Of a stretch of DNA of 64,000 nucleotides, positions 1 through 11,369 are shown one piece after another (the stretch's first letter is position 1; each line of letters opens with the position of its first letter). The DNA comes from Hyparrhenia diplandra (lineage: Eukaryota; Streptophyta; Magnoliopsida; Poales; Poaceae): the NCBI GenBank assembly GCA_015847255.1, contig JADLZK010007310.1:93927-157926 (forward strand), read 5' to 3'. A program made the translations under genes and the position numbers. Below the pieces are notes generated by a model. The model was given only the letters and a program-made list of their open reading frames with translations, was not told the DNA's origin and did not search any database.

Positions 1-411
1 AGATGATGCTAGGACCAATTACATTGCATTCCCCAATCGTTAATATATGTTTCGAATGTGACATTTAGGGAAAACGCTTGATAGATTTCACGAACCCAAA
101 ACAAAGAGAAGTTTCCAATCCGGCTATAGTAATCGAGCTAGACTTTTTCAAGGGTTGTGGAATCAAATGCCTCAGCCTAGAGAACCTAAATTTGAAGAAG
201 TGGACCATTAGGGAGTTTTTCTAAGAATCACTTGTCATAGGCCCCAAAGTAGCACTTGTTTAGAGTGAAATCTTTAGAATTTTTTCGAAAATCTCTATCG
301 ACCTACATACCAAAACAAGAAGGAACGAGAGAAAAGGTACATAGGAAGTTAGCATGTATAGGTTATATGATGGTAGGATCAATTACATTACGTTCCCCAA
401 CCGTTAATATA
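1..411 (+). repeat. Satellite block A1 (about 365-bp family)
   Basis: The block holds a little over one monomer of the satellite that dominates the window. Diagnostic words are GATGATGGTAGGATCAATTA, TTCCCCAACCGTTAATATA, GTTTCCAATCCGGCTAT, AACCTAAATTTGAAGAAGTG and CACTTGTCATAGGCC, in that order. It ends exactly at AATATA (406-411), where element C begins, and the monomer continues in register at 4860. No coding function; short ORFs across it are by-products of the repeat. Confidence 0.95.
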
Positions 412-696
412 TGTAACACCCCTAGGTGTTGTGACATGAAAACATGATCTTTTGCATAGCATTTCATCATTTCATGCAAAACAAAGTTCAGTTTCCAATT
501 TAATTTGAGAATCTCATTTCAGACTTTTCTAGGTTGGGGAATCTTTGCCTCACCCTAGAAAACCTAAATTTGAAGATATTTTTGACCATTAGACCATGTT
601 TTTTCTTGTGAATCAATTTAGAAAATTTTTCAAAATAGCACTTGTGTCAAACCTCTTTGAAATTTTGAAATTCCATTTCAAAATCTCTAGTCGACC
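412..696 (+). repeat. Satellite-like 5' end of LTR C
   Basis: These 285 bp of LTR C align in order with about 255 bp of the satellite monomer. Shared words include GTGACAT, CAAAACAAAG, GTTTCCAAT, GACTTTT, GGTTGGGGAATC, GCCTCACCCTAGAAAACC, TAAATTTGAAGA, GACCATTAGA, TAGCACTTGTGT, TTGAAATTCC and AAAATCTCT followed by GTCGACC. The alignment starts at the LTR terminal TGT and stops after GTCGACC; the next 110 bp of the monomer have no counterpart in the LTR. This indicates common origin rather than chance. Confidence 0.8.
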
Positions 697-1029
697 AAAA
701 CGTTTCTATAGATGAAATGAAGTACTTTTATGTAGAGCAAATGATCTGTTGTAAGTTTCTTTGTGAAAAGGTTTGGAAAAGGGTTCAAATAGTGGAACAG
801 TTTGGGTCAAATTTGAGTCAAATTCAAACTCTGTTTTGACTAGTTCAAATTGACCTTGCTGTTTTTAATTTTTAGTTTCAAATCTAGGCCGAATTAGAAA
901 AAGTTCATATTGAGTGTTTTGTAGCTTATGAACCCAAAACAAAGTTGATGTTTTGACTTTTTCCTAATTCTGCACGGATCTCGAGGCACAGGCCAAAAAA
1001 ACTTTCGCTGTTTCAGAAATTTAGGGGCC

Positions 1030-1870
1030 TCGGCGCCTAGAGAACCTAAACGCAGCCGCCGATGTGCGGCCTGGACAGCCACGCCCACGTTTTTAAAAGA
1101 ATCACCGCACCAGGCCCTAACCCTGCTTCACTCCCGGCCGCCGCCCGGCTGGAGCAGCGCAGACGCCGCCCGAGCGCCATTGCCGTCGATCCCAAGCTCC
1201 GCCGCCGCGTTCCGCCGTCACCACCGCACCAATCCACCTCAAAACGAATCCCTAAGCGTCTCCATGAGCTGCTCTACCTAAAGCCATCGTCGATTTGAGG
1301 TAAAACCCGAGGTTTCGAACCCTAATCCAGCGCGCCGTCCGGGCCGGCTGAAGTCCGCCATGGCCGCCGTTGGGGGCAAACCGCCGCCCGAGCGCATGGA
1401 TCGAGCTTTGGCCGCGCTTTTTCGTGTTTTAGGACCGCCTAGGGTTGCTTGAGCTCTTGAGCTAGATGGTTGAGTGAGAGTCGCCGTCGTTTTCGTCGGA
1501 CGGCGCCGTCGCCGACGCGATGCCCGTGGCGCCGCCGCCGCGAAGTCCGTCGTTCGCCGTCGTTGTTTCGTTAAGTTTCTAGGTTGCTTGCATGTCGCTG
1601 TTGAGCCTAGGAGAGGAGAGAACGGCCACCAGTGTGCCGTCTATCGCGGAGAACGGCGGAGCGCCGACGTCCGCGCCGCCCGCGAAGCCCGCACGACGCC
1701 GTCGTTGCCGTTTTGGTTGGTTTGGCGCAAACCAAAGGCACCATCGTGTTTATCTCATCGCGTAGTGTCGATTAGAGTACTTGGTTGCACGATTTGGTCA
1801 CCACCGGCAAAAATCCGACGCCGATCCGCCGCCGCCGTGCTCGCTTTTGAGGCGACACGCGGGCCCGCGC
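1030..1870. other. GC-rich block in LTR C
   Basis: A CG-rich stretch of about 840 bp with many CCGCCG-type runs, in sharp contrast to the AT-rich sequence on both sides. It contains open frames in several registers (for example 1474-1917) whose translations are low-complexity Arg/Ala-rich and resemble no known domain. The equivalent place in the inverted copy (about 20880-21750) is also GC-rich but poorly conserved, so this looks like LTR promoter/leader sequence, not a gene. Confidence 0.5.
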
Positions 1871-4859
1871 TCTTTTCCTTTTTTTTTTTCTTTTTCTCGT
1901 TTTCCGCATTTGAATGAAATGCTTTAGAAATTCATATCTTGGTCGTTTGGAGTCCATTTTGAGTGAAACCAATTTTGCCATGCTTGTTAGGAGATAGGCT
2001 ACAGTATAAAAATATGAAATCCTATTTTCTGAGAACTTTTATATAGAGTTTTATTTATGGCTAGAAATGCATGGAAATTGGAGAAAATCATATCTTTTAA
2101 TTGGTGCAAGATAAAAATATGCTTTCTGTATGAAAAGTGCTTGTTTTTGTGAGTAGAGTCTAGGAAAAATACCATGCATGGTGTGTTCTGTAGAAGAAAC
2201 GTGATTTTCTATTTATGTGCTTTCTATCATGAGATCTTTAGAAATTCATAGAAAAATAAATATTATGGTTTTGAGTGTGAAACTTGGTATGCTTATGTTT
2301 GATAGGTTTTAGAAGCTTTTCATACTCAGAAATCTGTTGTCCGACACTTTTCATAGTACAAAGTATTTTCATGCCTAGGTTTAGTGTAAACTAGCCATTT
2401 TTGTGTAGGGCTGTAGGAGCATGATCTTATCATGATATTTTTATGGTAGCTGTTATATTTCAATGAGATGCTCTGGTAATTTTTGTAGAATTTTCTGGTG
2501 TAGTTGTATATTTATCCTATTTATGGTGCATGGAAAATAGGCTAGAAATATATGTTTATATGAAGGTAATGTGTGTTAGTATTTTTATTATGTGTTCTTA
2601 GCATAATTATGATCTGTTAGTGAGCTTGGTTTGGTCAGCTTAGTAGTTTTGACATTTTCTTATTCTAGCATTTTATTTGGTTATAGTGTGCAAGTGTAGT
2701 GTTTGCTAGGGCATATTATTTTATGTGCTTTAGATCATCTTTTGGCATGTCCAGTAGGTTTATTTGGTAGATAATTGCTTGACTTACTTGCTGGTTAAGT
2801 TTGAAATGTTTTGCATGAATAGTTTGTGAGTTATGGAGGTTGTACGTGAGGTTTGGGCTGAAAACAGAGCCTCTGTTTTTCCCAATTTCGAGGCTGTTAG
2901 GTTCAGATTCAGCTCTGGACAATGTGGAATGTTTTGTAGGAAATTTTGTTAGCTTTCCATAGAGTCCTAGTTCACTGAATTTGGAGTTGTAGAACTCCCC
3001 GCGGCGACTGCTTTAGTGACAGCATGTTGAGCTGCCATTTCCTGCCATTAGTGAGTTTAGGGTGTTGCTTGATGTAGGTTGTTAGGGTTCCTTGTGTAGA
3101 ATAAGTTGTGCTTCTACAGAAGAGATATGCACTTACTAATAGCTTGCATCATGAAGCATCCATCCATCATAACATATTACTTTATGCAAGTTGATATTCA
3201 TGTTATAGTAATTATATCTTTTCTCCATCATATGCATCATCTCAGGATCGGGGGAAGTTCTGGAGGAGCTGATCGAGGAGCTAGGGGAGCTGTTCTAGCT
3301 GGGAGGGCAGTCCCGGAGGAGTCACAGAGACTAAGGGTCGACCGACGAGCCGACCGAGTGTCCGGAGCACGCCCGCAACGTTCTCGCGAGGCAAGCCCCG
3401 GAGCATTCTGCCCTTTCCTATTTCTTCCAATTAATTTGATTTGAGTCTTTTATATGTTTCCTGCATTAAGTTTAGGGAAATGGTTGAAACCGTTGATGCA
3501 TTATGATCCTTGTTGAAAGTTGCCCTATCCTATATAGAGGTCTAGGTTAATGCTCAGTAACATGATTGTAGTAGACAGTGATTCCGGTCACTTAAGGAAA
3601 TGTTGTGTACAATCACATGGGTGATTGTCAAGCTGCCGTTGAGAACCTGAGAAAATAAAACATGTTAGATCGGGTGGAACTTGTGGTCTTTTCCACCTGA
3701 TCGATTAAGGACTCATACTTTGTCGGAATGTGGTCGGAAGTTGAACGCACACGGCATTTAGTAGGCTCATTGGTCGTGAGCCACAAAGCTCGTGGGAATG
3801 TTAGGGGCCGGCCATGCTCGCTTTATCGCTCCTCCTTTGGTGATGGTTGGTGTGGTTAATCGGGCACAAGAAGATGCGCACGAGGGGTCGTACTCGTTGC
3901 TTACGCTCACTTGGGTGCTCGAGAAGGAGGGGGTAGCCGGCAAGACCGAGACTTTACGTCCCGTAACGTCCTGGGAGTGATTGGGTCTGCCCTTGCAAAG
4001 TAGACCTGGTTTGTGTCAGGGTATTCGCCAGCTGGTTTGCAAATCGATTCGAATCGCCATCGCTCCCGGTTAGTGAGAGCCCGGGTTGCATCCACGGCAA
4101 TGTAGTCTTAATCATTACAATATAAGTTATTTACCGTGTTGGTTGCTGATATAATTTCGATCAAGTTACTTATGCTGTTATTTATTCTCTCGAGCAATGA
4201 TTAATCTTGACTATACAGGACCTATGTTATATAATAAATTAAGTACCCCGTTAACCGAAAAAAATATACAAGTAGCATGTATAGGCTCATTAAACAAACT
4301 TATTTGCGAAATTAATGTGAGTCAGCTAAACCCCTAGATAAAGCCTACCATGATCCTTGGAGTCTTTTTATTTTATTTTGATGGGTAAGTCTAGCTGAGT
4401 ATTTTGTACTTAGGGTTTTATTCCGTTGTTGTAGGTGAGCATGTTTACCATGGTTACCGTAAGACTTGTCTGTTTCTGTCGCCGATGAAGAGTAAGGCCA
4501 GGGCAAGGCAAATCTATATCCCTCGTCTCATGCCGCTACTGAGGGGATGACTACCTTTTGGCACTATCTTATATTTGTTTTCGTTAAAAGACTATTTGGT
4601 TTTCGCAAACCATCGCTTCCGCACTTGAACCTGAGTTTGTAATAAATCATACTCGCACTCGATGTTTAATATATCAATTTGGTTTGAAATACCCGCGATT
4701 TTACTACCAAGCTCAACGATCCTGTTGTATGTTGTTGATGAGTTTGAAATCACTCGGAGATTTCGGAATACCGGTTTATATGGACTCAAGTGTAGATCGC
4801 GATTGCTTCGTGATTGCGAATTATACTTGATTTCTTATAAATTGGTCGGCTCTGTCACA

Positions 4860-5073
4860 AATATATGTTTCTGAATGTGACATTTAGGGGAGCTTGGTGA
4901 TTTATTTTCGAACCCGTAAGAAAGAGAAGTTTCCAATCCAGCTATGTAATCGAGCTAGGCTTTTTCGCGGTTTTGGAATCAAATGCCTCACCCTAAAGAA
5001 GCTAAATTTGAAGAAGTGGATCATTAGAGAGTTTTTCTAAGAATCACTTGTCATAGGCCTCAAAGTAGCACGT
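4860..5073 (+). repeat. Satellite block A2
   Basis: A partial monomer that continues the one cut by element C at AATATA. It runs through the CACTTGTCATAGGCC and CAAAGTAGCACGT words and is cut again after CACGT (5069-5073) by element B. The monomer resumes at CACGT after B (15609), so both interruptions are precise. Confidence 0.95.
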
Positions 5074-5127
5074 TGTTGACATTTCTTAACGCAATCACAA
5101 AAAGAATGGATTAAGACCCACTCTTAG

Positions 5128-5143
5128 GACGGCGCCGTAAATG
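5128..5143 (-). repeat. Primer-site-like sequence inside LTR B
   Basis: GACGGCGCCGTAAATG here repeats the sequence next to the real primer-binding site (AACGGCGCCGTAAATG at 13821-13836), about 55 bp inside the LTR edge. The same motif lies at about 13893-13907 in the other LTR, one base shorter. It suggests that the LTR end once expanded by duplication across the primer-site junction. Confidence 0.6.
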
Positions 5144-6402
5144 TATAAATGGTATCTATCTAATAAGTTAGCTTGGATGTGGAGTTAATCTCACATTCCA
5201 ATAAAAGTCGAGCGGAGAGTTAGTAAAGTTAGACGGTGTTAGTTATGGTGTGTGACTCAGAACATTATCTATGGTGGAGTTAATCTCACCACGATAGGCA
5301 CAAAAGCTATACCACACATTCTAGCATTGCCTACTTAAAACTAGTCTCGTCACCCTAGTTAACAACGCTAAGAAATGCACCTAATGGTATTCTTAATATG
5401 ACACTTGATTCTCTTGCAATAAATATGAATATGATATCCGCAGCGCACGCATAGAAACACCAATGTAGCACTTTCACCGAGTAAGTCCGTGTATCGTATT
5501 TATATGTTCCGGGGAAGGGGTAGGATATTGGTAGATTGATTAAGGTCACATGCAAAGTGTGGTAAAGTAGAATAACCATATGTAATCTAACTACTCGAAC
5601 GAGGGTAAGTCATATAAAGATAATAAAGACAAATGATAAGTGCCAAGTCAAAGATCATCGTATGCCACTAGAATGTGTCATAAAAGGGCAAATAGATGGT
5701 ATAGGTAGAATAGACGTAATATTCCTATGTTACTCCTACTTATATGTCAATGCATACTAAGATTAGTGCAAGACACCTAGCAATCATGGCGGGAAAGCAA
5801 TATATCTATACATGGTGAACATTACTAAGGAAGATTAGAAACTAAAACCAATCTACCATAGTAATAAAGCTCAACTAGCCCTACATTCCTTCTGTGGACT
5901 ACAAAGGACTCAATGGGAGTATCACATCCACGATCTACCACACGCCCCGAATATAGGGTGATGTCCATGTGCAAACGTTGTATAAACACCACGTTTACAT
6001 TATTGTCGACCGCCCACATAGTGTACATCTAAGTGGGCGCTATACGACTCCATGCTTGAATATAAAGACAATCTAGCTATACTAGATATATAATCATAAT
6101 AGACATTGAAACATATAACTAAGAATATAATCATTAAATAGAGCAACGCCATAGCAATTGTAAATAACCAAAATACTTATAAGATCAAATACAAGAGAGA
6201 AGCCACGAGAAGCTCGGCCCCGCTACTTCTTGGCGATCGGGAATTCAAGACAATACTTGACTTCCTCTAGAATTAGCCTAGATAGCTAATGCTCTAATAT
6301 GGTGGAACTAGGGCTTGGGATCTTGACTTGATGACTTGGAGTAGAATGAGTTGGAATGAATTAGAATGAATTAGGGTTTCACCCGGGGGTTAGGGGGTCT
6401 TG

Positions 6403-6409
6403 TTATATA
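6403..6409 (-). promoter_or_regulatory. TATA box of B 3' LTR
   Basis: Minus-strand TATATAA. On the sense strand it lies downstream of the GC-rich block containing GGGCGGCCGCC (6529-6539 on plus). The same spacing occurs in the other B LTR, the solo LTR and the D LTRs, which supports a real LTR core promoter. Confidence 0.6.
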
Positions 6410-6842
6410 GCCTCGGAGGATGCACCACCGCCCTTGGATCAAACCGACCTAGATAGACGGACTAGATTGCTCCTCAATGGCGGTTGTAACCGACCTACGA
6501 AGCAGAGGCTGACAGGGGGCCCACAAGGGCGGCCGCCCTCTGCTACTTGGGCGGTCGCCCAGGCACACTGCCAGGTGGGCCCCAGCTTCAGCGTCGTGTC
6601 CTCTGGTGTCTTCTAGAATGTTCTTGCGTGGGTTCCAAGTTGGATTACTTCGTGGATACGTCTTTATGTCGTAGGGCTTGCAAACTCTTGGCCGTTTTCC
6701 TGTTTAATCCCACGAAAATATATAAATCACCAAAACTAGTGGAATTTTGTTAGTCAAGCCCCTGTACTATGTTAATATTCATTTTAAACCCTTATTTTCG
6801 TTTTAAAAACCTCTATATTTTATGCTATAAGGTATACCAGCA

Positions 6843-6857
6843 AGCTCCCCCAAGCTT
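6843..6857 (-). other. Polypurine tract of element B
   Basis: On the minus strand this reads AAGCTTGGGGGAGCT, directly upstream of the 3' LTR terminus. Purine-rich GGGGGAG next to an LTR start is the usual primer for plus-strand DNA synthesis. Element D has the similar GTGTGGGGAGCT at the same place. Confidence 0.75.
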
Positions 6858-9800
6858 ACCTCTTGCTAGTCCCTAGCAAGACTATGTTGTTGGATCGGGG
6901 AGTTGCTACAACGCTTTCACACCTCAAAAGTACACATTCTTTCAAACAAAATCTCATCTCCGGATAAGAATAAACTATTTCAACTTTCAACTTACCCATA
7001 TTACCTTTAATCATGGAGCTTGTAGCTTTTTTTCTTTGTGATCTTGGGCAATTGAAAGATAGAACAATCAAGTCAAGCACTAGATCTCAAACTCTTTGTT
7101 CAACCATCATTAGGAGTTTTTGCTAATTTTCAAAATAAAACTCAAAGTTCCTTCAAGATGACCCTTTCAAGTCTCTCATATGTGGTACTGGTGGATCCTC
7201 ACTAAGGCAAATAAGGTTGTTTTGCCTTTGTCTCATAGTATGTGGTATTTTTAGACTAAGGCAAGTAGGACACTATGCCTTCTTCTCTCTCACCCTATAT
7301 CTAAAGCTTATATCCGGAGTTCATAGGTGGTGAGAAAACTAAATCTACTTACTAAGCATATATTGTAAGTTCAAGCAATGGATCCAAAGTTACGAGTCAC
7401 ACCGATGCATGTGCATGATGGAATAAATATGAATATGATGGTAGGTGTGAAATGAGTGGAATGAATGTGATGAGAAAAGTCTAATTCTTCTCTAGCTCTT
7501 TGAAAAATTATTTCTCTTTTGAAACTTGAAAACACTTGGGAGAACCTGGGTTGAATTTCTTTCTTTTTTCTTTTTCTTTTTTTTTTTATGGAGAGGCGGG
7601 CATCTAAGTACCCATTGTTTTCATATCGGACACTTGTCCATTTTTTTTTTTAACTCTCCTTTATTCTCTTTTTCTCTTAGGGAGGTAGGCTCTACTCGCC
7701 CGTAGGACACTTGTCCATTTTTCATCTCCCCTTTTTTTTTTTTTATAAAAACAACCCAAGTCTCTTTTTGCAATAAACTTTTGAGAGATAGACAAGAGTA
7801 AAAAAGAGCTTTATAAGATTGTTGACTAAATGGATGGAATATTTTTTTTGTTGCTCTTCTCCCGTGATAGGAGTGGAACATAATTGGCGGGTACATATTG
7901 GATGTGTATGGTGGATGCGTACTTCGAGGGGTAGAAGCAAAGCACATATATGAATGGAGTCTAGAGGAATGGAATATAGATGTGGTGGATGGATGGAGCG
8001 TACATCAGCATGACAAGTTTCTAAGGGTCGACAAAGATTGACCAAACTCAATGCAAAGCAAGTAGCCTATATATATATATAAAGGTTTTCCTAATCTATG
8101 GAGCATGTATATATGGTCTGTGGTAGGATTTTCAACACTCTGTCATACAGGAACTTATCATGTGTATTTGTATAATTTTCAAAAAGATAAATCTCTAGAA
8201 ATCTAGTGTCACTAGGAGTAAGAGAAATAGTAGCTCAAAACTTTCTTATATCATATCCATCAATTACCTAGACTCTAGAGCAAGCATTTGCAATCCACAG
8301 ATTTCAGGTTTAGAGTAAATCTCAAGTCAAAGCAGTTTGCATTAAAGGATCGAGAGAAATTAAGCTTGAAAGCTAGGTACTTGAAAGGTATTACGACGGA
8401 GCAACTATTCATCATCTCCTTTGTTTTTAAGGTTTATTTTAGTTGAGCAAAAGCATAAAGGTGTACACTCTCTCTTGATCTTTTATTCATACTATAACAA
8501 AGACTCTCTAAAGATTATAAAGACTAGACTCTTAGCAAACTAAGTTTAATCAAAATATTAGCTAATAATAGTAGTAGTAGAGGTACTTATGGGGATAACT
8601 GGGGGTGCTCTCCCCAAGCTAGATTGAAATGTCCGGTTTTGATGTGGAAGTTGAGGTAGATGGTGACAATGGTGTTGGCTCATCATGTCTCTGTCCCTTC
8701 GAAACTCTGCTAAACTCAAATAGACAACAAAGCTAGTGGAACTTGATTAAGCGTTAGAGTTTAGCCACTTTACTTCTATCGCCCGGGAACTTCTAGCAGC
8801 ATTGAATATATTTTTGGGTTTTCCTTATTTGTATGCAAGAAAAGATAAAGAACTTATGAATGCATCTTTATTTATTTTTATGCCACCACAAGCAAATATC
8901 TCTGAAGGTGTTAAACCTCGGATTTACTCACATGGGGCCTTAGGTTTTTAAACAAAGCAAAGCACTAAACATTTTTATTGTCTTTTTGATGCAGATATGA
9001 TCAAAGAAATATGCTATGCAAAAAGTAAAGGTAAATATGCAATGCTAGGAATTAAATATGGATAAGTACCGAGTTACCTTTCGGCAAGGGTTCGGTGAAT
9101 TAAAGTCCTCCGAACAAGACTTTTTACCTCACTCACTTCTCAAGTGCATTATCGATCTTGGCGGTTCGTCTCTTGAGATAGTGATTTCAGAGGATGGCAT
9201 CACCCTTGTTCTTTGTTGGTCCCATGGTTTTAAGTGAAGCTTTGATAGTGGGAGCGGGCAATCATCTTGTTTAGTGTGCATACTTTGTGGGTTCAGGACA
9301 TATACTTATAGAATTTTTGGGGAGTGACAGACTCCTCCACATTTTGCTCGAAGTGTGTCCTGTTTGCAAAGACAAGGTAGAGATCAAGTGCATGGGCCCT
9401 GTTGGTGGGAAAACACCAACAGAACCATACCTTTATTCATTATTCTCTAACCTTAGGCGCATTAAACAAGATAGAGCTTATGTTTATTATTATTATTATT
9501 ATTGTTTATGACAAGGGTGATAAGATCAGGAAATTGGGCATCAAAGGTTTAATGATTATGATTATCTTCCAAAGCAGGATGCGCAACATTTTGACTTATA
9601 CGGTTGGGGACTATGAGATCGAGAGTGGTGTCTAGGAACAATTAAAGAAACAAAACAAGTTGAGCTAATAAAGCTAGATCAAGCAAGGTTGTTACTCTAA
9701 CATGTTTGATTCATTATTTATGAATAGGCCATAATTAAGGTAAAGCTTAATTAATGACAATTTACCTCAAGATGTTACCTTATTATTGGAGTGTGACAAG

Positions 9801-10350
9801 CGTCATAATACCTTGTGGTGGTCCTTTTCATTTCGAAGCTTTTTCTTCTTTGGCCTCTTGTGTATCTGTTCCTCACTTGTCTCCTTTATTTCATCATCCT
9901 TTCTTTCTTGTCCTTTGAATTGTGTTAGGACCTTTTTGCTCGTCTTATGGTTTTATTCTGTGTCATTAGTGGACAACACATACCCGAAGGACTATACAAG
10001 TAGCAACACGTATAGTGTTGTCACAGGGATAAAGGTCACTTTCTATGCTACCGAAAAGTTTTGGCCGACGATTTTAGCATAGATTATTTATCTCATGTTT
10101 AAGTATTCACTTTGCTCTTCTAAAGGAATGATTTTATTCAACCTTTAGTTTAATTTTCATGCAACAAAATCATTCAAATTTGTGGAAAAGAGCAATAGTG
10201 AATGGAGAGGTTTCAAACCGGCGTGTGGAGGGGTATGGGTATGTGAAAAGGAAGAGTATTTGGATCATCTTGTAGAGGAATTGGCCTTCCTCCCCAAGCT
10301 TGCTCCTTGCATCCGACCGTTTCTTCTTTGGCTTTTCATAATTTGTATAG
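6858..10350 (-). other. Non-coding internal 3' region of element B
   Basis: About 3.5 kb between the protease remains and the 3' LTR, with no recognisable protein domain on either strand. It contains homopolymer T runs (7567-7590, 7640-7655, 7730-7745), a TTA microsatellite at about 9483-9504 and an AT run near 8071. The 7590-7740 part, read on the minus strand, resembles 60360-60470 of element D (GGACAAGTGTCC, GAGTAGAGCC and ACCTC words), so it is shared family 3' internal sequence. The pol genes expected here are absent. Confidence 0.7.
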
Positions 10351-10353
10351 CTA

Positions 10354-10617
10354 TTAAAGTACAAGCATACCTTTTACGTAGGGAACTGGAAGTGGATCTC
10401 TCCCGATCCGATGTAGATGATGGCACGCGTGGTGTTGAGGAAAGATTTCCTCAAAGACTAATGGTGGATCCTGTTCTCCCCCCATGTCCATGACTAAGAA
10501 GTCGGTAAGGATATAGTACTCATTGATTTGTATGGGTACGTCTCTAGCAATTCCTTCCAGAAATTGGAACGATTGGTCCGCCATCTGCAGCTGCACATAT
10601 GTTGGGTACAAAGGCAT
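10354..10617 (-). pseudogene. Retroviral-type protease-like fragment of B (second copy)
   Basis: The minus-strand translation contains LQMADQSFQFLEGIARDVP and YYILTDFLVMDMG, the pattern of the Athila/Tat aspartic protease core (LQLADxSxRxPxGIxxDVxV ... PxDFxVLDM). A frameshift near 10440 moves the following ILGRPFL-equivalent part out of frame. The catalytic DTG/DLG triad is not present in this piece. It lies about 300 bp downstream of another protease-like segment and is not functional as it stands. Confidence 0.7.
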
Positions 10618-10879
10618 CTTACCAAATAATTTATATTACCTTTGCCATTGGGTTGATGCCGGGTCCTCAGATCAATAAGTGTTGTTGAAGGTCAATCGTT
10701 GATGGAACATGCTATGATCGGGACTCTTTTGGATCTTCTTTGTAGGCTGAGCTTTCTTGTTCTTATTCTTGTCCCTCTTTTTGTTGATAGTTTTGATCGT
10801 AGGTTCTGGTGTCAACTCGTAGAGGTATGGTGTTCGAGGGTGAGCAGGAGATGTAGGTGTCTTGTCCTTGAAGTTGAAT

Positions 10880-11364
10880 CTCTCCTTTCTCCCCTTGATG
10901 GTGAAACAGATTTTTGAACCGATGGTGTAGATGATAGCTTTGGCCGTGCAAGAATGGTTGGCCTAATATGATTGGTGCCCTTTTATCTCCTTAGTGTTCC
11001 AATAACCGTAAAGTCTGCTAGCACGTATGAGTGTCCAACCCACATAATCACATCTTCAAGTGTTCCTTTGGGGTAGCTGGGTGACTGGTCTGCAAGCTTT
11101 AGGCATGTTGCTTATGATTGAGCCAAAGTCACATAGCGTGGCCTCAATGGTGTGGGTCCAATTCTGATGGGGATGACGGTCTCCATGGATCTTCTTTATC
11201 AGGTGGTAGGGAGTCATCTTTTCATCCATTGTTTCAAACTTTTTGAAGTAGAAACCTTGGTAGCTAGGCCTCAGTTGGTTCCAACCTTGATTCTGTTGAG
11301 GATGATAGTTGTTGTTATTGTTGTAGCTCACATCCTCTTCAATCTTTGGGCAGTTATTGACTCT
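10880..11364 (-). pseudogene. Gag C-terminus and protease remains of element B
   Basis: Read on the minus strand, the segment after the solo LTR gives NNNNNYHPQQNQGWNQLRP, typical of the Asn/Gln-rich gag C-terminus of plant Athila/Tat elements. It is followed by CDFGSIISNMPKA, which matches the protease active-site region (usually CDLGSS/A), then EDVIMWVGHSYVLADFTV. A further frame has PIILGQPFL (usual ILGRPFL). Several frameshifts separate these parts. Asp of the D(L/F)G triad is present. Confidence 0.7.
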
Positions 11365-11369
11365 GTGCC

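Larger units (their letters stand above)
412..4859 (+). mobile_element. Element C: long solo-LTR-like insertion in satellite
   Basis: A 4448-bp segment starts TGTAACACCCC and ends CTCTGTCACA, so it has TG...CA termini. The satellite monomer is interrupted between AATATA (406-411) and AATATA (4860-4865) and resumes in phase, as expected for integrase insertion. With 5-bp counting the duplication is ATATA and the element ends one base later. No second copy of the terminus and no gag or pol reading frame is seen inside, so a solo LTR is the best reading. Long LTRs beginning TGTAACACC are common in grass Ty3/gypsy elements (Tekay/Del type among them), but the lineage is not proven. It has a GC-rich block at about 1030-1870, then T-rich sequence, then a mixed 3' part. 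A diverged inverted relative lies at 17904-21750. The strand given is only relative to that copy. Confidence 0.75.
5074..6842 (-). repeat. 3' LTR of element B
   Basis: On the plus strand the LTR runs from TGTTGACATTTC to ACCAGCA; in the sense of the element it starts TGCTGG (TGTTGG in the other LTR) and ends GTCAACA. It is nearly identical to 13840-15608. Differences are few but clustered in complex patches, for example near 5268, 5336, 5445 and 5590. It contains the minus-strand TATA sequence at 6403-6409. Confidence 0.93.

Noticed and set aside
1474..1917. 147-residue open frame in LTR C
   Set aside because: Low-complexity translation, not preserved in the inverted copy, and no domain. It lies in an LTR promoter-like block.
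412..4859. Element C as a complete small retrotransposon with two LTRs
   Set aside because: The terminal TGTAACACC and the following sequence do not recur inside, and no primer site or gag/pol piece was seen. A solo LTR fits better.
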